35,000 bases of DNA from Anaeromyces robustus (GCA_002104895.1 MCFG01000025.1:7501-42500), one strand, 5' to 3'. Positions 11,910 through 31,731 are shown, counted from the stretch's first letter. The notes: generated by a model from the sequence alone, not told the origin. A program made the numbers and translations.

Positions 11910-13986
11910 TGTATTATTATATAATTAATATTGATATTTTATGAGGTTAAACTTACAACCATCTTAATTTAGAAATATTTGAAACTTCACTGGGTATATT
12001 ATTAATTTTATTATTTCTAATATCACTATATATATATATATTCCATAATAATAATAATAATAATAATAATCATAATGTTGTATTGTTAAAAAATAAATTT
12101 ATGTGCAAAGAAATATTGGTAAAATATATATTGTTTTAAAGAGTTTTATTTTTAATTTTATTAATTTTATTGTTATAATTATAGTAATATATTAATATTG
12201 GTATAATTTATAATTACAATGTTGTAAGATTAATTAATTTTCCAAATGAAGACGGTATTGTATTAATATTATTTCCTTTAGCATATCTATTTTAATTTCC
12301 ATTAAATATACAGTTATATATATATTATTAATAAAAAAAATTCTTTTCTTTTTTTTTTTTTTATATATACATTTTCTTAATATATATTAGTTAAATTAGT
12401 TTTTATTTTATTTTATTTTATAATAATATGATTGATACATTTCAGATAGTAAACTATTATTATTTATTATTTCTGGTAGAATTGATATATTATTGTTTTG
12501 AAAATTTCTATAATTTTATATAAATATATGTAAAGATAGGTAAGGAAAAATAGAGTTAAAATAAAATGAGGAGGAGGATAAAAAAAAAAAAAAGAGAGAT
12601 TGTTATTGTATTTTATCTTTTTTTTTCTTCCTCTTTTATTTAAATTGATAAATTATATATAGTGTATAGTGTACTGTACACCTACAAATATACTAAAGTT
12701 TTTATTTGTAATAAATCACTTGGAATGGTATCAATGTTATTACTTTCAATATTTCTTTTAAATATATATATATATTTATATTATATAATAATATAAAAAA
12801 TTTTTATTTTAGTTTATAATAATTCGTATCATTTTTTTATTTTTTATTTTATATTTCGTATCCTATGTTATTATTATTATTATGTTTATAGAATGTAGAT
12901 TATTTACAATATGGATAATGATTCCAAATTTTTTATTTCTGATGATATTCTTTTTAAATGATTATATCCTAATTTTCTTTTTTTATTTTTATTTTTATAT
13001 GAATATGAATATATATATATATATATATATAGTATATATTATAATCAATAGATATAACAATATGAATATAAATGTATAAATAAAAATATTAATTATTTAA
13101 TTATGTTAAATAGATTTATATTATTTCATGAAATTTAATAATAATAAAAAAAATAGAATTAATAATTCATTATATTACAATGTTTCAAGATTTCTAAGTT
13201 TAAATAATTCTTTAGGTAGATCTTCTAATTTATTATTTGAAAAGTCACTATATATGATATATATTATATATATATATATAAATATTTTTTTTTTTTTGTA
13301 AATTATTATTATATATTATTTTATTAAAAAAATTTTTTTTTGTTGTTGTATTATATGATGCATATTAATAATATTAATATTAAAATTGAAATTGATTAAG
13401 TACATTTTTGTTAATTGTTTTAATCGATTTATATTTGACGGTATTGTTACAATTTCGTTATCTTTTGTAATTCTATCATATATATATGTGAGTATATACG
13501 AAATTTAAATATTTTGGATTGAAATATATAGTATAAAAGAAAAAAATTTGTAGAAAAAAAATAGATTAAATAAATGACAAGAAGAAGATATTAGTAATGA
13601 ATTTTTTTTTAATAATAATTAATTATAATAAATGATTACAAACAGTTGCTTTAAATTTTGAGAAAGACATGAGATACTATCAGGTATATTTTTTAAACCA
13701 ATATTACATAATTCTCTTTATAGATGTATATTATAGATTTTTAACAAAAAAAAAAAAAAAGATAAATGAATAATGATAATTATTTTAAAATTTTTTTCAT
13801 TTTTATATATCATTTATTAATGATCATTTTTCAAAAAAAAAAAAAAAAAGTATATATTGCTTACAATCGATCAAGATTCAATATATCTTTATAACTTATA
13901 TTTTTCATTAACATTAATTGATTAAGTTGTTTATATTGTTCATCATCCTTAAAATCTGAATCATGAATTGATATTTTACATCCCAT
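5309..13986 (-). CDS. Multi-exon leucine-rich-repeat protein with N-terminal MGC acylation motif and Asn-rich tail
   Basis: 28 exons, transcript order: 13865-13986, 13644-13715, 13404-13472, 13179-13247, 12908-12976, 12686-12754, 12439-12507, 12218-12286, 11957-12025, 11770-11819, 11523-11664, 11340-11408, 11151-11219, 10973-11041, 10784-10852, 10576-10644, 10300-10368, 10094-10165, 9877-9945, 9685-9753, 9488-9553, 9295-9363, 9071-9139, 8842-8910, 8559-8627, 8331-8399, 7850-7927, 5309-7640. The total is 4314 nt, or 1437 residues plus stop. Exon 1 begins MGCKIS, a good N-myristoylation/palmitoylation signal. Exons 2-27 encode about 24 LRRs of the short intracellular type (for example LDNNKIKEIPNTIENLKTL), plus a closing repeat with NNPLS. 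Exons 10-11 put an acidic insert of about 50 residues inside one LRR. Residues 661-1437 are Asn/Asp/Lys-rich low complexity with a KEKEKEKEK stretch and a more complex block near the C-terminus (LGYDNMEQLQSEFVEF). The first AG after the exon-27 donor joins the tail in frame. The likely role is a membrane-tethered protein-binding scaffold; partners are unknown. Individual weak sites (donor GTTTGT after exon 2) need cDNA support. Confidence 0.86.
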
Positions 13987-15720
13987 ATTGTTTTTATTGG
14001 TTTTTATATTTTTCTTCTTCTTCTTCTTCTTCTTCTTTTCTTTTCTTTTCTTTTCTTTTCTTTTCTTTTCTTTTCTTTTTCCTTTTTTCTTTTTTTTTTT
14101 TTTATTTATTATTAAATTTATTATATTATACTTTTATTAATTTATAGTTTATAATTAATATATTCATATATGCTATTTTTCTTTTATTATTATTATTATT
14201 ATTGTAATTTTTTTTAATCATATATTTATAAAAATAATTATTTTTTTATTTAAAAAAAAAAAAGATAATGATTAATAAAGTAATAAATTATATTATACAT
14301 TTTAGATTATTATTATTATTATTTTCTTTAAATTAAATTATATATAATATAATAATAAGTATATAGTATAATTTAAAGTTTGTTACATTTAACATTGTTT
14401 TTTTTTTTTTTTTTTTTTTAAAAAAATTAATGCAAAAAACAAAAATTCAAAAATTCAAGAAACAAAAAAAAAAAATTTTTCTTTATTTTTTTAATTTTTA
14501 TTTTACTGAAACTTTCTTTTTTATTTCAAAGAAAAGTTAATAATTTAATTTTTTTTAATGAAATGAAAAAAAAAATTGTTAACTATTAAATACTATAATT
14601 TATATAATCAATATTCTTTTCTTTTTTTTTTTTTTTTTTTTTTTTTTGTGTTTTTTTGTGTTTTAATATTAAGCTTTTTCTTTGGCAGTTATATAAAGAA
14701 TTTTAATCAAATAAAAATTAACATTATTCCTTAATACTTAAAATAATATAAATTTTTTATATATTTTATAATAAAGTATATTTCTTTTAAAGTTAAGGTA
14801 GGTTGATTTAAAAATTAATATTTTTTTTTTTTTTAAAATAATATAAAAACATAAAACATAAATTATTATTATTAATTACTATAAAAATTTAAACTTTAAT
14901 TACCCTTATTTATTTAATAATAATGTTAATGCAACTGTATTACATTATTTTAACTGTTAGGTTAAATAGAAAAGATAAATAATAACTAATAAATAATTAC
15001 TAATAAATGAGAAATAATAATAATTAAATTTTTATTTTTTATTCTTAATTCGTTTTATAATATATGATTAATATTTAATATTACTGTTGAACTAAATGTT
15101 AAATATTATATTATCCATAAAGATAAAAAAAAAATAATAATAAAAAAAGATAAAAAAATTAAAAAAAAAAAAATTTATTATAATAATATATATAAATATA
15201 TAATATTATATTTGTTATTTGGTCATCATAAATTGATGATCAATTTTTTTTTCTTTTTTACTTTAATTTTTTATTTTTTTACTTAATATTTTTTATATTT
15301 TATATTTTTTATTTTTTATTAATATTTATTAATTTATTTGGTTTTATTTTATATAATTTAATGTTTGCAAGAATTTTTTTTTAATTACTTTTTTTTTATT
15401 TTTATTTTTATTTTTATTTTTATTAATTTTTTTTTTTTTTTAGATAAATTCTATTCTTTTGCTAAAAAAAAATGATTTTTATTTTTTTTTTGAAATTTAA
15501 ATAATTATAAATACTTGTATATTACAAAATATATCATATCAAAATATATATCAATTTATTTTTATTTTATTGTGACGGTAACTACTTATTATTATTATTA
15601 TTATTAATTTTTTTTTTTTTTTATTTTTTATTTTTTTATTTTTATATTTTATTATTTATTAAATATATATATTATTTTTTATTATTATTTAATTCAATTA
15701 AATAATTTAAAAGTATGTAA
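13987..15720. other. Intergenic region upstream of the LRR gene
   Basis: It holds the 5' flank of the LRR gene (minus strand) and the 3' flank of the SDF2-type gene. The content is A/T homopolymers, poly-T runs up to about 25 nt (14620-14647), and no coding-like stretch on either strand. Confidence 0.7.
14011..14085. repeat. Polypyrimidine (TTC)n-(TTTTC)n tract in the LRR gene leader
   Basis: About eight TTC units run into about nine TTTTC units, starting some 25 bp upstream of the LRR gene's start codon at 13986. On the transcript strand this is an all-purine GAAAA/GAA tract. Mirror-symmetric purine tracts can form triplexes; any effect on expression is inference. Confidence 0.9.
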
Positions 15721-17480
15721 TTAATTAGTTTTGGTATTATCACTGAAATAAATTCCTTCTAAAGTATGCCATTTAGTTTGTTCATTTGTTCTATCAGTAG
15801 CAGCAACTTCTAATTGACCTGGAATTGGATTACGGAATTGGAAATGTTGAGAACTAGTTAAATATTTACTGGTATCTAAATGGAATAATCTAACATCTTT
15901 TTCACGAACCCAATATTCATCACTTTCATCTATTTTTTTTTTTTTTTTAATATATTAAAAAAATTAAAAATTATTTAGAATTTATATATATTTTAATAAT
16001 TATTAGTATATGTAATATATACATATAAATATAGATTTAATTAGATATAAAAAAAAATAATTTTATAAATCAATATCATTTATGATTTAAAGAATTTAAA
16101 ATGTAATATAATATATATATATATATAATGTATATAAATTGAATAAAAATATAAATATGTATATTTATATTTTATCTATTTACCAACACAACGGACTTCC
16201 CAATTATCACCAGTATCTGAACCATCAAAGGCACTAACTTCTTGTTGATTTGATAATGGTGAACGGTATAAGTGACTATGAAGCCATCTACCAGTATTTA
16301 AATGCTTAAGACGAATTACAGAACCACATTTTATTCTATTTAGTTATAATATATATTTAAATATATATTTTAAATATATATATAAAATATATTATTGTAT
16401 AATTAATAAAATTAATAAATTTGAAATAAATAATAATGATAATTAATAATAATAAATGATAAATATTTTTTTCTTTATTTTATCAATACTTACGGAGTAC
16501 TATAATTTTATTTTTATTAGTAAATTGATTTTTCATCCATTATATGATAAAATTTGTTCCAAAATGAAATTTCAATTTTTTTGTTAATGTTTAGTTAATG
16601 TTATATTTTGTTAATGTTGAAAAATATACAATTATTGGAAAAAAAAAAATAAAATAGAAAAAGAAAAAGAAATAAGTTTATGATATAATTTTTATAATAA
16701 TAAAAAGGATGAATTACTATTATTATCATTATTATTATATGTATATTTTTATTTTTACCCTCTTGTACAGTAGGTATTTAAAGCGCCATGGATAGTCCAT
16801 AATGAATTTGTGTCATCAGCATCCTGGTAACCAGTAACAGATTGTTGTTCTGAACCAGAACCATAAGAAACTCCGTGAGAGTGGAGCTATTTAATATATA
16901 TCATAAAAAAAAAAAAAAAAATTAAAATATTATTATAAGAAATAATAGAATGTATATATATATATATATATTATTAAAAAGATTAATATTAAGAATGAAA
17001 TATTTAATTACTCTGTAACCAGTTGAAGAATGAGCGAGCTTTATAACACTTGAACAACTATTTTTTTTTTAAATTAATTTTAAATTATTTATATTGAATA
17101 TTATATTATTTATGATAAATATATTGTTATTAAAATTAAAAAATGAAAATTAAAAATTTATTATATTATTGATATATTATTTTAATTCCACTAACGTTAC
17201 TGCAGTAAATTCTTAATTATCATATATATTTTAAATATTGAATATTATTTATAAAGAATAATAATAATAATAATAAGAATGAAAACGTATTGTTTATACA
17301 TTATATTATAAATATATATATATATATAAAGTTAGTTTTATTTAAAATACAAAATTTTAAATAATCATTAATTATTTTAAAGTATTATATTTTACCAGGA
17401 TCGAATTTCTTTCCATTTTCACAGTTGGCAAAGCCTGCTAAACCAAGTAATAATAATGAAGCACTTGATAAGAATTTCAT
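15721..17480 (-). CDS. SDF2: SDF2-type MIR-domain protein of the ER
   Basis: Seven exons: 17396-17480, 17196-17211, 17012-17057, 16759-16886, 16494-16499, 16184-16335, 15721-15929. The total is 642 nt, 213 residues plus stop; human SDF2 is close to this length. Residues 1-20 (MKFLSSASLLLLGLAG...) are a signal peptide. The rest follows SDF2 motif by motif: VTCSSVIKL, LHSHGVSYGSGSEQQSVTG, RGTPIKCGSVIRL, LHSHLYRSPLSNQQEVSAF and YWVREKDVRLFHL, consistent with three MIR repeats. The family works in the ER lumen in protein quality control and with O-mannosylation or Hsp40 partners. Two junctions need micro-exons. The 16-nt exon 2 restores EFTAVTC, using donor GTTAGT. The 6-nt exon 5 supplies the T-P of RGTPIKCG and sits between a clear 3' splice site and GTAAGT. 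No C-terminal HDEL/KDEL is present (the end is NTKTN), as in SDF2 rather than SDF2L1. Confidence 0.94.
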
Positions 17481-22405
<4,925 letters not shown>

Positions 22406-23405
22406 TTACATTCTTTTAACTTTGAAATTGATCTTTGGGACAAGGAAAGTTGAAATAATTGCACCAATACCTCCAAATCTTAAGACCCAACCAAAGCTAT
22501 CAAAGTTATCTTCTTGTATTTCTAAAATTTTTATTAGAGCGAAAAATATACTACTAAGGAAAGTAACTACAAATTGAGGTAAAACAACATACCTATTATA
22601 TTATTCAAAAAAAAAAAATAAAAATAAAAAAAAAAAAATAATATATACCAAATTTATATATATTATATATTATATAGTATATATTATGATATATTTTAAT
22701 ATTATACAAATAAACTTTTTTTTATTATACCAAATTTATATATATTATATATTATATAGTATATATTATGATATATTTTAATATTATACAAATAAACTTT
22801 TTTTTATTTCCTTATTTTAAATTTAAATAAATATAACTTTATATAGAAGTAATATATAAAAAAAATTTTTTTATATACTATACTATACTATATATTATAC
22901 TTACATATTGTGAATTCCAAGAATTATACCAGAAGAAAGTTTATCAGATTCTTCTTCATCATCGTTTTTAGAATCTTGATTAGCATTATAAATTTCTAAA
23001 TATTCTCCAATTAAGGCAAATGGAACCCACATACTAACCGCCCATGAAATACCACATAAACTAATGATAGCAACAGCATGCCATACTTTACTAACTCCAA
23101 TGGTGGAAAAGAAAACAAGAGCTAAAAAGATTTCAGAAAATACCAATACCTTTCTATAGAAAGTTTGTGGATCATTAGGAGTATCACTAGATATACTATC
23201 ATAAAAGTATTTAACTGATGGAAGAATAAATGATGCTATTAAAGAAATGATGGAATAAATTAAAAGTGCAAAAGAACCTGTTCTAGTAGCTTCTTCTTCA
23301 TTACCATCAGATGAATTGTTTTTAAAGTAAATATAGTTTATCCAAGCAGTACTGTTTTTTATTTTTATTATTTATTATTTTTTTATTTTTCATTTTTTAT
23401 TTTTA

Positions 23406-23436
<31 letters not shown>

Positions 23437-24446
23437 TTTATTTTTATTTTTATTTTATTTTATTTTATTTTTTTTTTTTGTAATATATATAATTAAATAT
23501 TTAATAAAAAAATTAAAATATTTTTTTTTAAAATAATTATAAAGATAATAATAAATAATAAATGAAAAAAAGAATATTTACGTGTAGAATAAGAATGGGA
23601 ACCAACCAATCCATGACCAAAATTGAACATTACAAATTTTTTGAATTGGTCCAGGAAGATGACTCATTGATTGAACAATATTTACTAATGGTGTATACCA
23701 TTTAATATCATAATTTTCAATATTTGAAGATAAGACTCTTTCTTCAGTTTTTATACAAGTTAAAGCAACAGTGATTATTAATACAGCATTAGCAATGATA
23801 CATAAACACTATAAGTATATATATATATATTTATTTATTTATTTATTTATTTATAATTATTAATAGAATTAAAAAAGATTAATTGATTAATTATTATATA
23901 TATAAATTAATTATATAAACTAATTTTATTATATAAATTAATTAGGTAAAAATTAATTATTTACTTTAAGTTGTGTAGAGCCTAAAAATGGTAAATAACT
24001 TTTTAAATCAATGAATCCCATAAAATAACCAAAAATATTACCAATACCAATCATTCTGGAAGCCCAAATACTATCAGTTTTAATTTAAATTAATTTTAAA
24101 TTAGATACAATTATAAAAGTAATAAAAATAATTTTAATAATAATAATATTATTAAAACAACAATAGTAACAATAACAATTATAAATATATTAATAATAAT
24201 AAATATATACATTATATATATATTTTATTTATATTTATATTTATATAATATATATAAATTTACCTGGCATCATTTTGTTGATCTCCTGGAGATACATCAA
24301 TTGAAAGAGCACGACAACAAGCTTGAACTACATTAATTGCAAAATCAAGACCATAAAAAGCTATAACAGCAATCCATATAGTAATCTTTATATATATATA
24401 GTAAATGATATTATTAATAATTATAATATTAATTTATATAGTAATA

Positions 24447-24500
<54 letters not shown>

Positions 24501-25332
24501 TTACTGTTTGTGAATCACCTCCAAAAGCTAAAAATGAACCAATTTCCTTTGAATATGAAATAAATAAAATTGAACAAACTACTAACAATGTACCAGCTTT
24601 ATATAAATTTATTGAAATAAATATAGAAAAGTTAATAAATAATATTTAAATTTTTTCAATAAATAATTAAAAAAATTTAATATATATGTGTGTTATACCA
24701 ATTATATATGGTCTTCTTCTTCCATATTTCGAGGTACATCTATCACTGTAAAATCCAATTAAAGGTTGAATAATTAAACCTAATATATATATATATATAC
24801 ATATATTGAGATTAATAGTTTATATATTTACCATATATATAATTATTAATAATATTAAAAATAATATTTTTATTTATTTTAAATATAAAAATAATTTGTA
24901 TTACCTGAAAGTGGACCGGCTAACCATACTAAAGCAGTTAATGATTTTGGTAAACCAAGAGATAATAAATATGGTGTACCATAAGCAAGTTCAACTGACC
25001 CTGAATTTTTTTTATTTTTATTTTTTTTTTTTTTTTGTAATAAATATATTAATATAGAATTATTTTAACCTTTTCTTTCCAAAATAAAGTTAAGCAAAAA
25101 GAAGATAACAAATACAAAAAAAAAAAAAAAAAACATAAATAAATTTGCTTTGCTTACATGTAAATTGAACACCAGCTAAAGCAATTGTTAAATAAAATAA
25201 ATCTAATTTAGATAAGTGTTTTAATGGAGCTTCTTTACCATTACTTAGTAAAGATTCTTTGCTTTCATTTAATTCGTTTAATTCAATATCACTATCGGTT
25301 CTATCGAGGAATGGCTTAATTTCACTGTCCAT
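22406..25332 (-). CDS. Sucrose-type sugar/H+ symporter (GPH/SUT family, major facilitator fold)
   Basis: Nine exons: 25158-25332, 24905-25000, 24699-24779, 24505-24596, 24264-24385, 23965-24070, 23582-23808, 22905-23351, 22406-22592. The total is 1533 nt, 510 residues plus stop, the usual length. After a 40-residue acidic N-terminus comes the family signature [38 protein letters not shown], then LIGFYSDRC-x3-YGRRRPYI (residues about 98-116). This is the MFS loop 2-3 motif in the form used by plant SUTs and SLC45 proteins. Further hydrophobic segments ([18 protein letters not shown] near TM4, [76 protein letters not shown], a final segment near 490) fit 12 helices. A charged loop ([14 protein letters not shown]) precedes TM11. 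It probably imports sucrose or another disaccharide/alpha-glucoside with protons across the plasma membrane; the substrate is not readable from the sequence. It is divergent with the SRPK gene across 2.36 kb. Confidence 0.93.
22645..22808. repeat. Two adjacent identical 82-bp copies in intron 8 of the transporter gene
   Basis: Copies 22645-22726 and 22727-22808 both run from ATACCAAATTTATATATATT to AAACTTTTTTTTATT and are identical base for base. The identity in such AT-rich intron DNA indicates a very recent duplication, or an assembly artefact. Confidence 0.95.
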
Positions 25333-27694
25333 TTTTTATATATATATTGTTTTTCTTAAACTCTTTATATATTTTTTTAATTATATTCAATAACACTTAA
25401 ATATATATGCTTACTTTCAAATAAATATATATATTAAAATATTATTGTTTTGAATTTTTTTATAAATTAGTTAATACTTTTAAAATTGAATTTTTAAAAA
25501 TATAACAAAAAACTATATTTAAAATAATAAAAATAATTTGTATTATAAAATGAATATATTAGTAATTTTTTTATATAAGTTTATTACTTATTTATTTATA
25601 AATAAATAAAAACATATTTACTTTATGGAAATCTAATTTTTACTTTTAGATTTAATTTTATTTTAATTATTTTTATATATTTTTAATTTTTTTATTATTG
25701 TTTTTTTGTAAAGTAAAAAAAAAAAAAGAAAGAAAAAAAAGAAAAAAAGAAAATGAAGTTAAATACTTTTTTTAATAAACAAACAATTAATTATTATTAA
25801 ATTTCCTAATTAAGAAAAATATAATTAATTTATTTTAAAATAGGTAATAGATTTTTTTTTATTATATAAATTATACAGAAAGCTTAATAATACTAAATAA
25901 TAGTGATAATTATTTAGTAATAATTATCTGTAATTCATTATTGATTGAATTAATAAACTTTTATCTTTTATAAATAATAGTAATAATAATGAAAAAATAG
26001 CTCTATAACCATATCTATTAACACATAAGTAACTGTTATTATCACTTCTTTTTTTTTTTTTTTTTCAAGTTTTGTATAAATTTATATCATAAATAATTAA
26101 ATTTCAATTAATTAATAATATATGAAAGTACAGCAGCTTAACTACATTAAAATTATAAATTAAAATTTATATATTATAGTATAATTATAATATAAAATAA
26201 TATATTTATTTTATTTTATTTAATTATTTATTATAAATCTTTCAATTTTTTTTTTTTTTTTATTTTACTTATTTTTTTAAAAAATAAAATTTATTTTCTA
26301 TTGGTTATAATTTAATTAAAACTTTTTATCATTTTTGAAAAATCTTTAATTTCTTTTTTTTAATAAATACACTTTTTTTTTTTTAGTTGAAGAAATATAA
26401 ATAAAAATAATTTATATAATTTATATAGTATTAACATGAATTATTTTTATTTATATTAACACAGGAAAATTATATTTAACACGAAAAAAACTATAATTAA
26501 CTCATAAAATTAAAAGAGATTAAAGCATTTGAATGAAATACTATGAAAAAAAAAAGAATATTCAGATTTTTATAATATAAAATAATAAATGATCTTTATA
26601 ATGTGAGTATCATTTTTTTTAATATATATATAATTATTATTATAATAATATTTATTAATCACTTATTATATATATATATATATATTTATTTGCTACATTT
26701 ATTCATTCCTTTTATTTATCTTCATATAAATAATTATATATAAGATATAATTCTTTTTAGTTATTTCAATAATAAATTGTATTATACAACAAATTATCAC
26801 GTGCATTAAATATCATTACACGTGAATGATTCATATTAATTTAATAAATTAATGTATTAATAAAAAATAAATAATAAATAATAATTAAATAAATAATAAT
26901 TAAACAAAAAAAAAAAAATAAATACAAAAATAATTTAATTATTATTTAATATAGAATTAATATATCAATAAATTACAAAAATTAGATTTTTAAAATAATC
27001 TATTTTTTATTATAAATATAATACATAATAATTATAAGGAAAAAAAAAAATTTTTTTTTTCTATATTCATTTTTGTTAAATACTTAATTTTTTTTTTTTT
27101 TTTATTCTTTTATAAAATATTATAGATATTATATTATAATATTTATTTTTATTATTTAGCATTTCAGATTAATTAAAAATTTACTATTTTTTATTAATAA
27201 TAGTAAATTGGAAAAGAAATAATAAAAATAATAATCAGATAAAAAAAAAGGAATAAAATTGATGTTGAATTTTAATTATTTTCATAAATATTATAATGAT
27301 AATTATAATATATTTTTAGAGTAAAAAAATTCAATATTGTTTTCTTTCTTTTATTTTATTTTATTTTTTTTTTTCATTTATAAATAATTGAGATACCAGT
27401 TTTGTATTTTTTTATTCTTATTACCACATTTACTTATCAGTTTTTCATAAATATTATTTAAAACTTATAAATCATAAATTTATTTATTTTCATAATATTA
27501 TCTATTTATTATAATCAACTATTCTTTAGTAAAACCATATTAATTATAATATAATAAAAGTAATAATAATAAAATAATTTAATAATAATAATAATAATAG
27601 AAAAAAAAAAATGCATAAAAGGTATATAAAAATAAGTTTTAATAAATAAATAATAAATTTTGTTTAAAAATTATTTTTTTAAATAATAAATATA
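25333..27694. other. Divergent intergenic region between the transporter and SRPK genes
   Basis: About 2.36 kb without a gene. It must contain both promoters. Besides A/T tracts it holds the paired CACGTG boxes at 26798-26824 and patches of higher complexity near 26100-26140 and 26430-26540 with no coding potential. An ATG at 27611 opens a 12-codon frame only. Confidence 0.7.
26798..26824. promoter_or_regulatory. Paired CACGTG boxes (candidate bHLH sites), 21 bp apart
   Basis: CACGTG occurs at 26798-26803 and 26819-26824. The flanks make an inverted pair, TCACGTG and CACGTGA, spaced 21 bp start to start, or two helical turns. CACGTG is the core bound by Cbf1/Pho4/Myc-type bHLH factors. I saw no other CACGTG in the window, and it should be rare in DNA this AT-rich. 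The pair lies about 890 bp upstream of the SRPK start and 1470 bp upstream of the transporter start, so the target is unclear. Confidence 0.5.
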
Positions 27695-30714
<3,020 letters not shown>

Positions 30715-31688
30715 AAATAAGAAAAACAAAATAAAGAAGAAAAAAAAAAAGAAAAAAAATTATATTATTCTTACATTTTTTTTTTTTATTGTTTATAAAT
30801 TAAATAATATATATGATAATATATATGATATATATTTAATCTAATAATTTAAATAATAAAAACAATTAGTTTTAGAATTTTTTTTCCTTTTAATTTTTCT
30901 TTAAGTTTATTTTCTTAAAAAATGTAAAATTTTTGTTTTACATGTTTACATTTTTTTTTGTATTCATTAATTAATTTTTTATTAATTTTTTTTTTTTTTT
31001 TTTTTGCAAAATAAATAAAAATAAAAATAAAATATATTAAATATTAAATGAATATATAAATTTAAAACAACAACAAAATCTTATTAGTATTTCATATAAA
31101 TATATATACGGAATATTTTATATATGATTGATAATGCATAATTCATCAATGTAATATCCACATTTTAAATATTAAAGAATGTTCAAAAATTAAAAGTTGA
31201 TATAAATAGTCAAAAAATAAAAAAAAAACAAAAAAAATTAAAAGAAATTATTAATGAAATGAATAATTATTTAATTGAAATTATAAATAAGTTTATTCAT
31301 ATAATAAATAGAAAAATAATAAAATAATATAATAAGATTATAATAACTCATAATAAGATTATTTTAAAGTATATATTTATAAAAAAAAAAAAAAAAGAAC
31401 AAAAATTTTTAATATTTTGTCAAAATATATATATAAAAAAAAAATTAGATTTGGGATACAATATAAAACTATATATAAATTTTTATAATATGATTTCGTA
31501 ATTGATAATGATAACATTTAAATATTATTATCTTATTTATTTTTCTTTTTTAACTTGAAGAATAAATAGTTTTTTTTTTTGTCTTGTTTTATTATTATTT
31601 ATTTACTTAATCATTATATACATATATATTATTTATTTGATTAAATATAACATTAAGAAAAATAATATAATAAAATAAATTAAAAACT
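30715..31688. other. Intergenic region between two head-to-tail genes
   Basis: It holds the 3' flank of the SRPK gene and the 5' flank of the importin-alpha-like gene. The content is A/T runs with no coding-like stretch. Confidence 0.7.
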
Positions 31689-31731
31689 ATGAAAGGTAAC
31701 AAAAAACAAATAAAAAAAAATACCTTTCATA
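31688..31731 (+). other. Hairpin enclosing the start codon and first 5' splice site
   Basis: TATGAAAGGTA at 31688-31698 is perfectly complementary to TACCTTTCATA at 31721-31731, leaving a 22-nt A-rich loop. The left arm contains the ATG, the whole 7-nt coding exon 1 and the GTA of the intron 1 donor; the right arm lies in the intron. In pre-mRNA the stem would mask the donor and the start codon. Confidence 0.6.

Noticed and set aside
12882-13079. Plus-strand open frame of 65 codons
   Set aside because: It is antisense to LRR exon 5 (12908-12976) and the rest is Tyr/Ile/Asn-rich AT noise.
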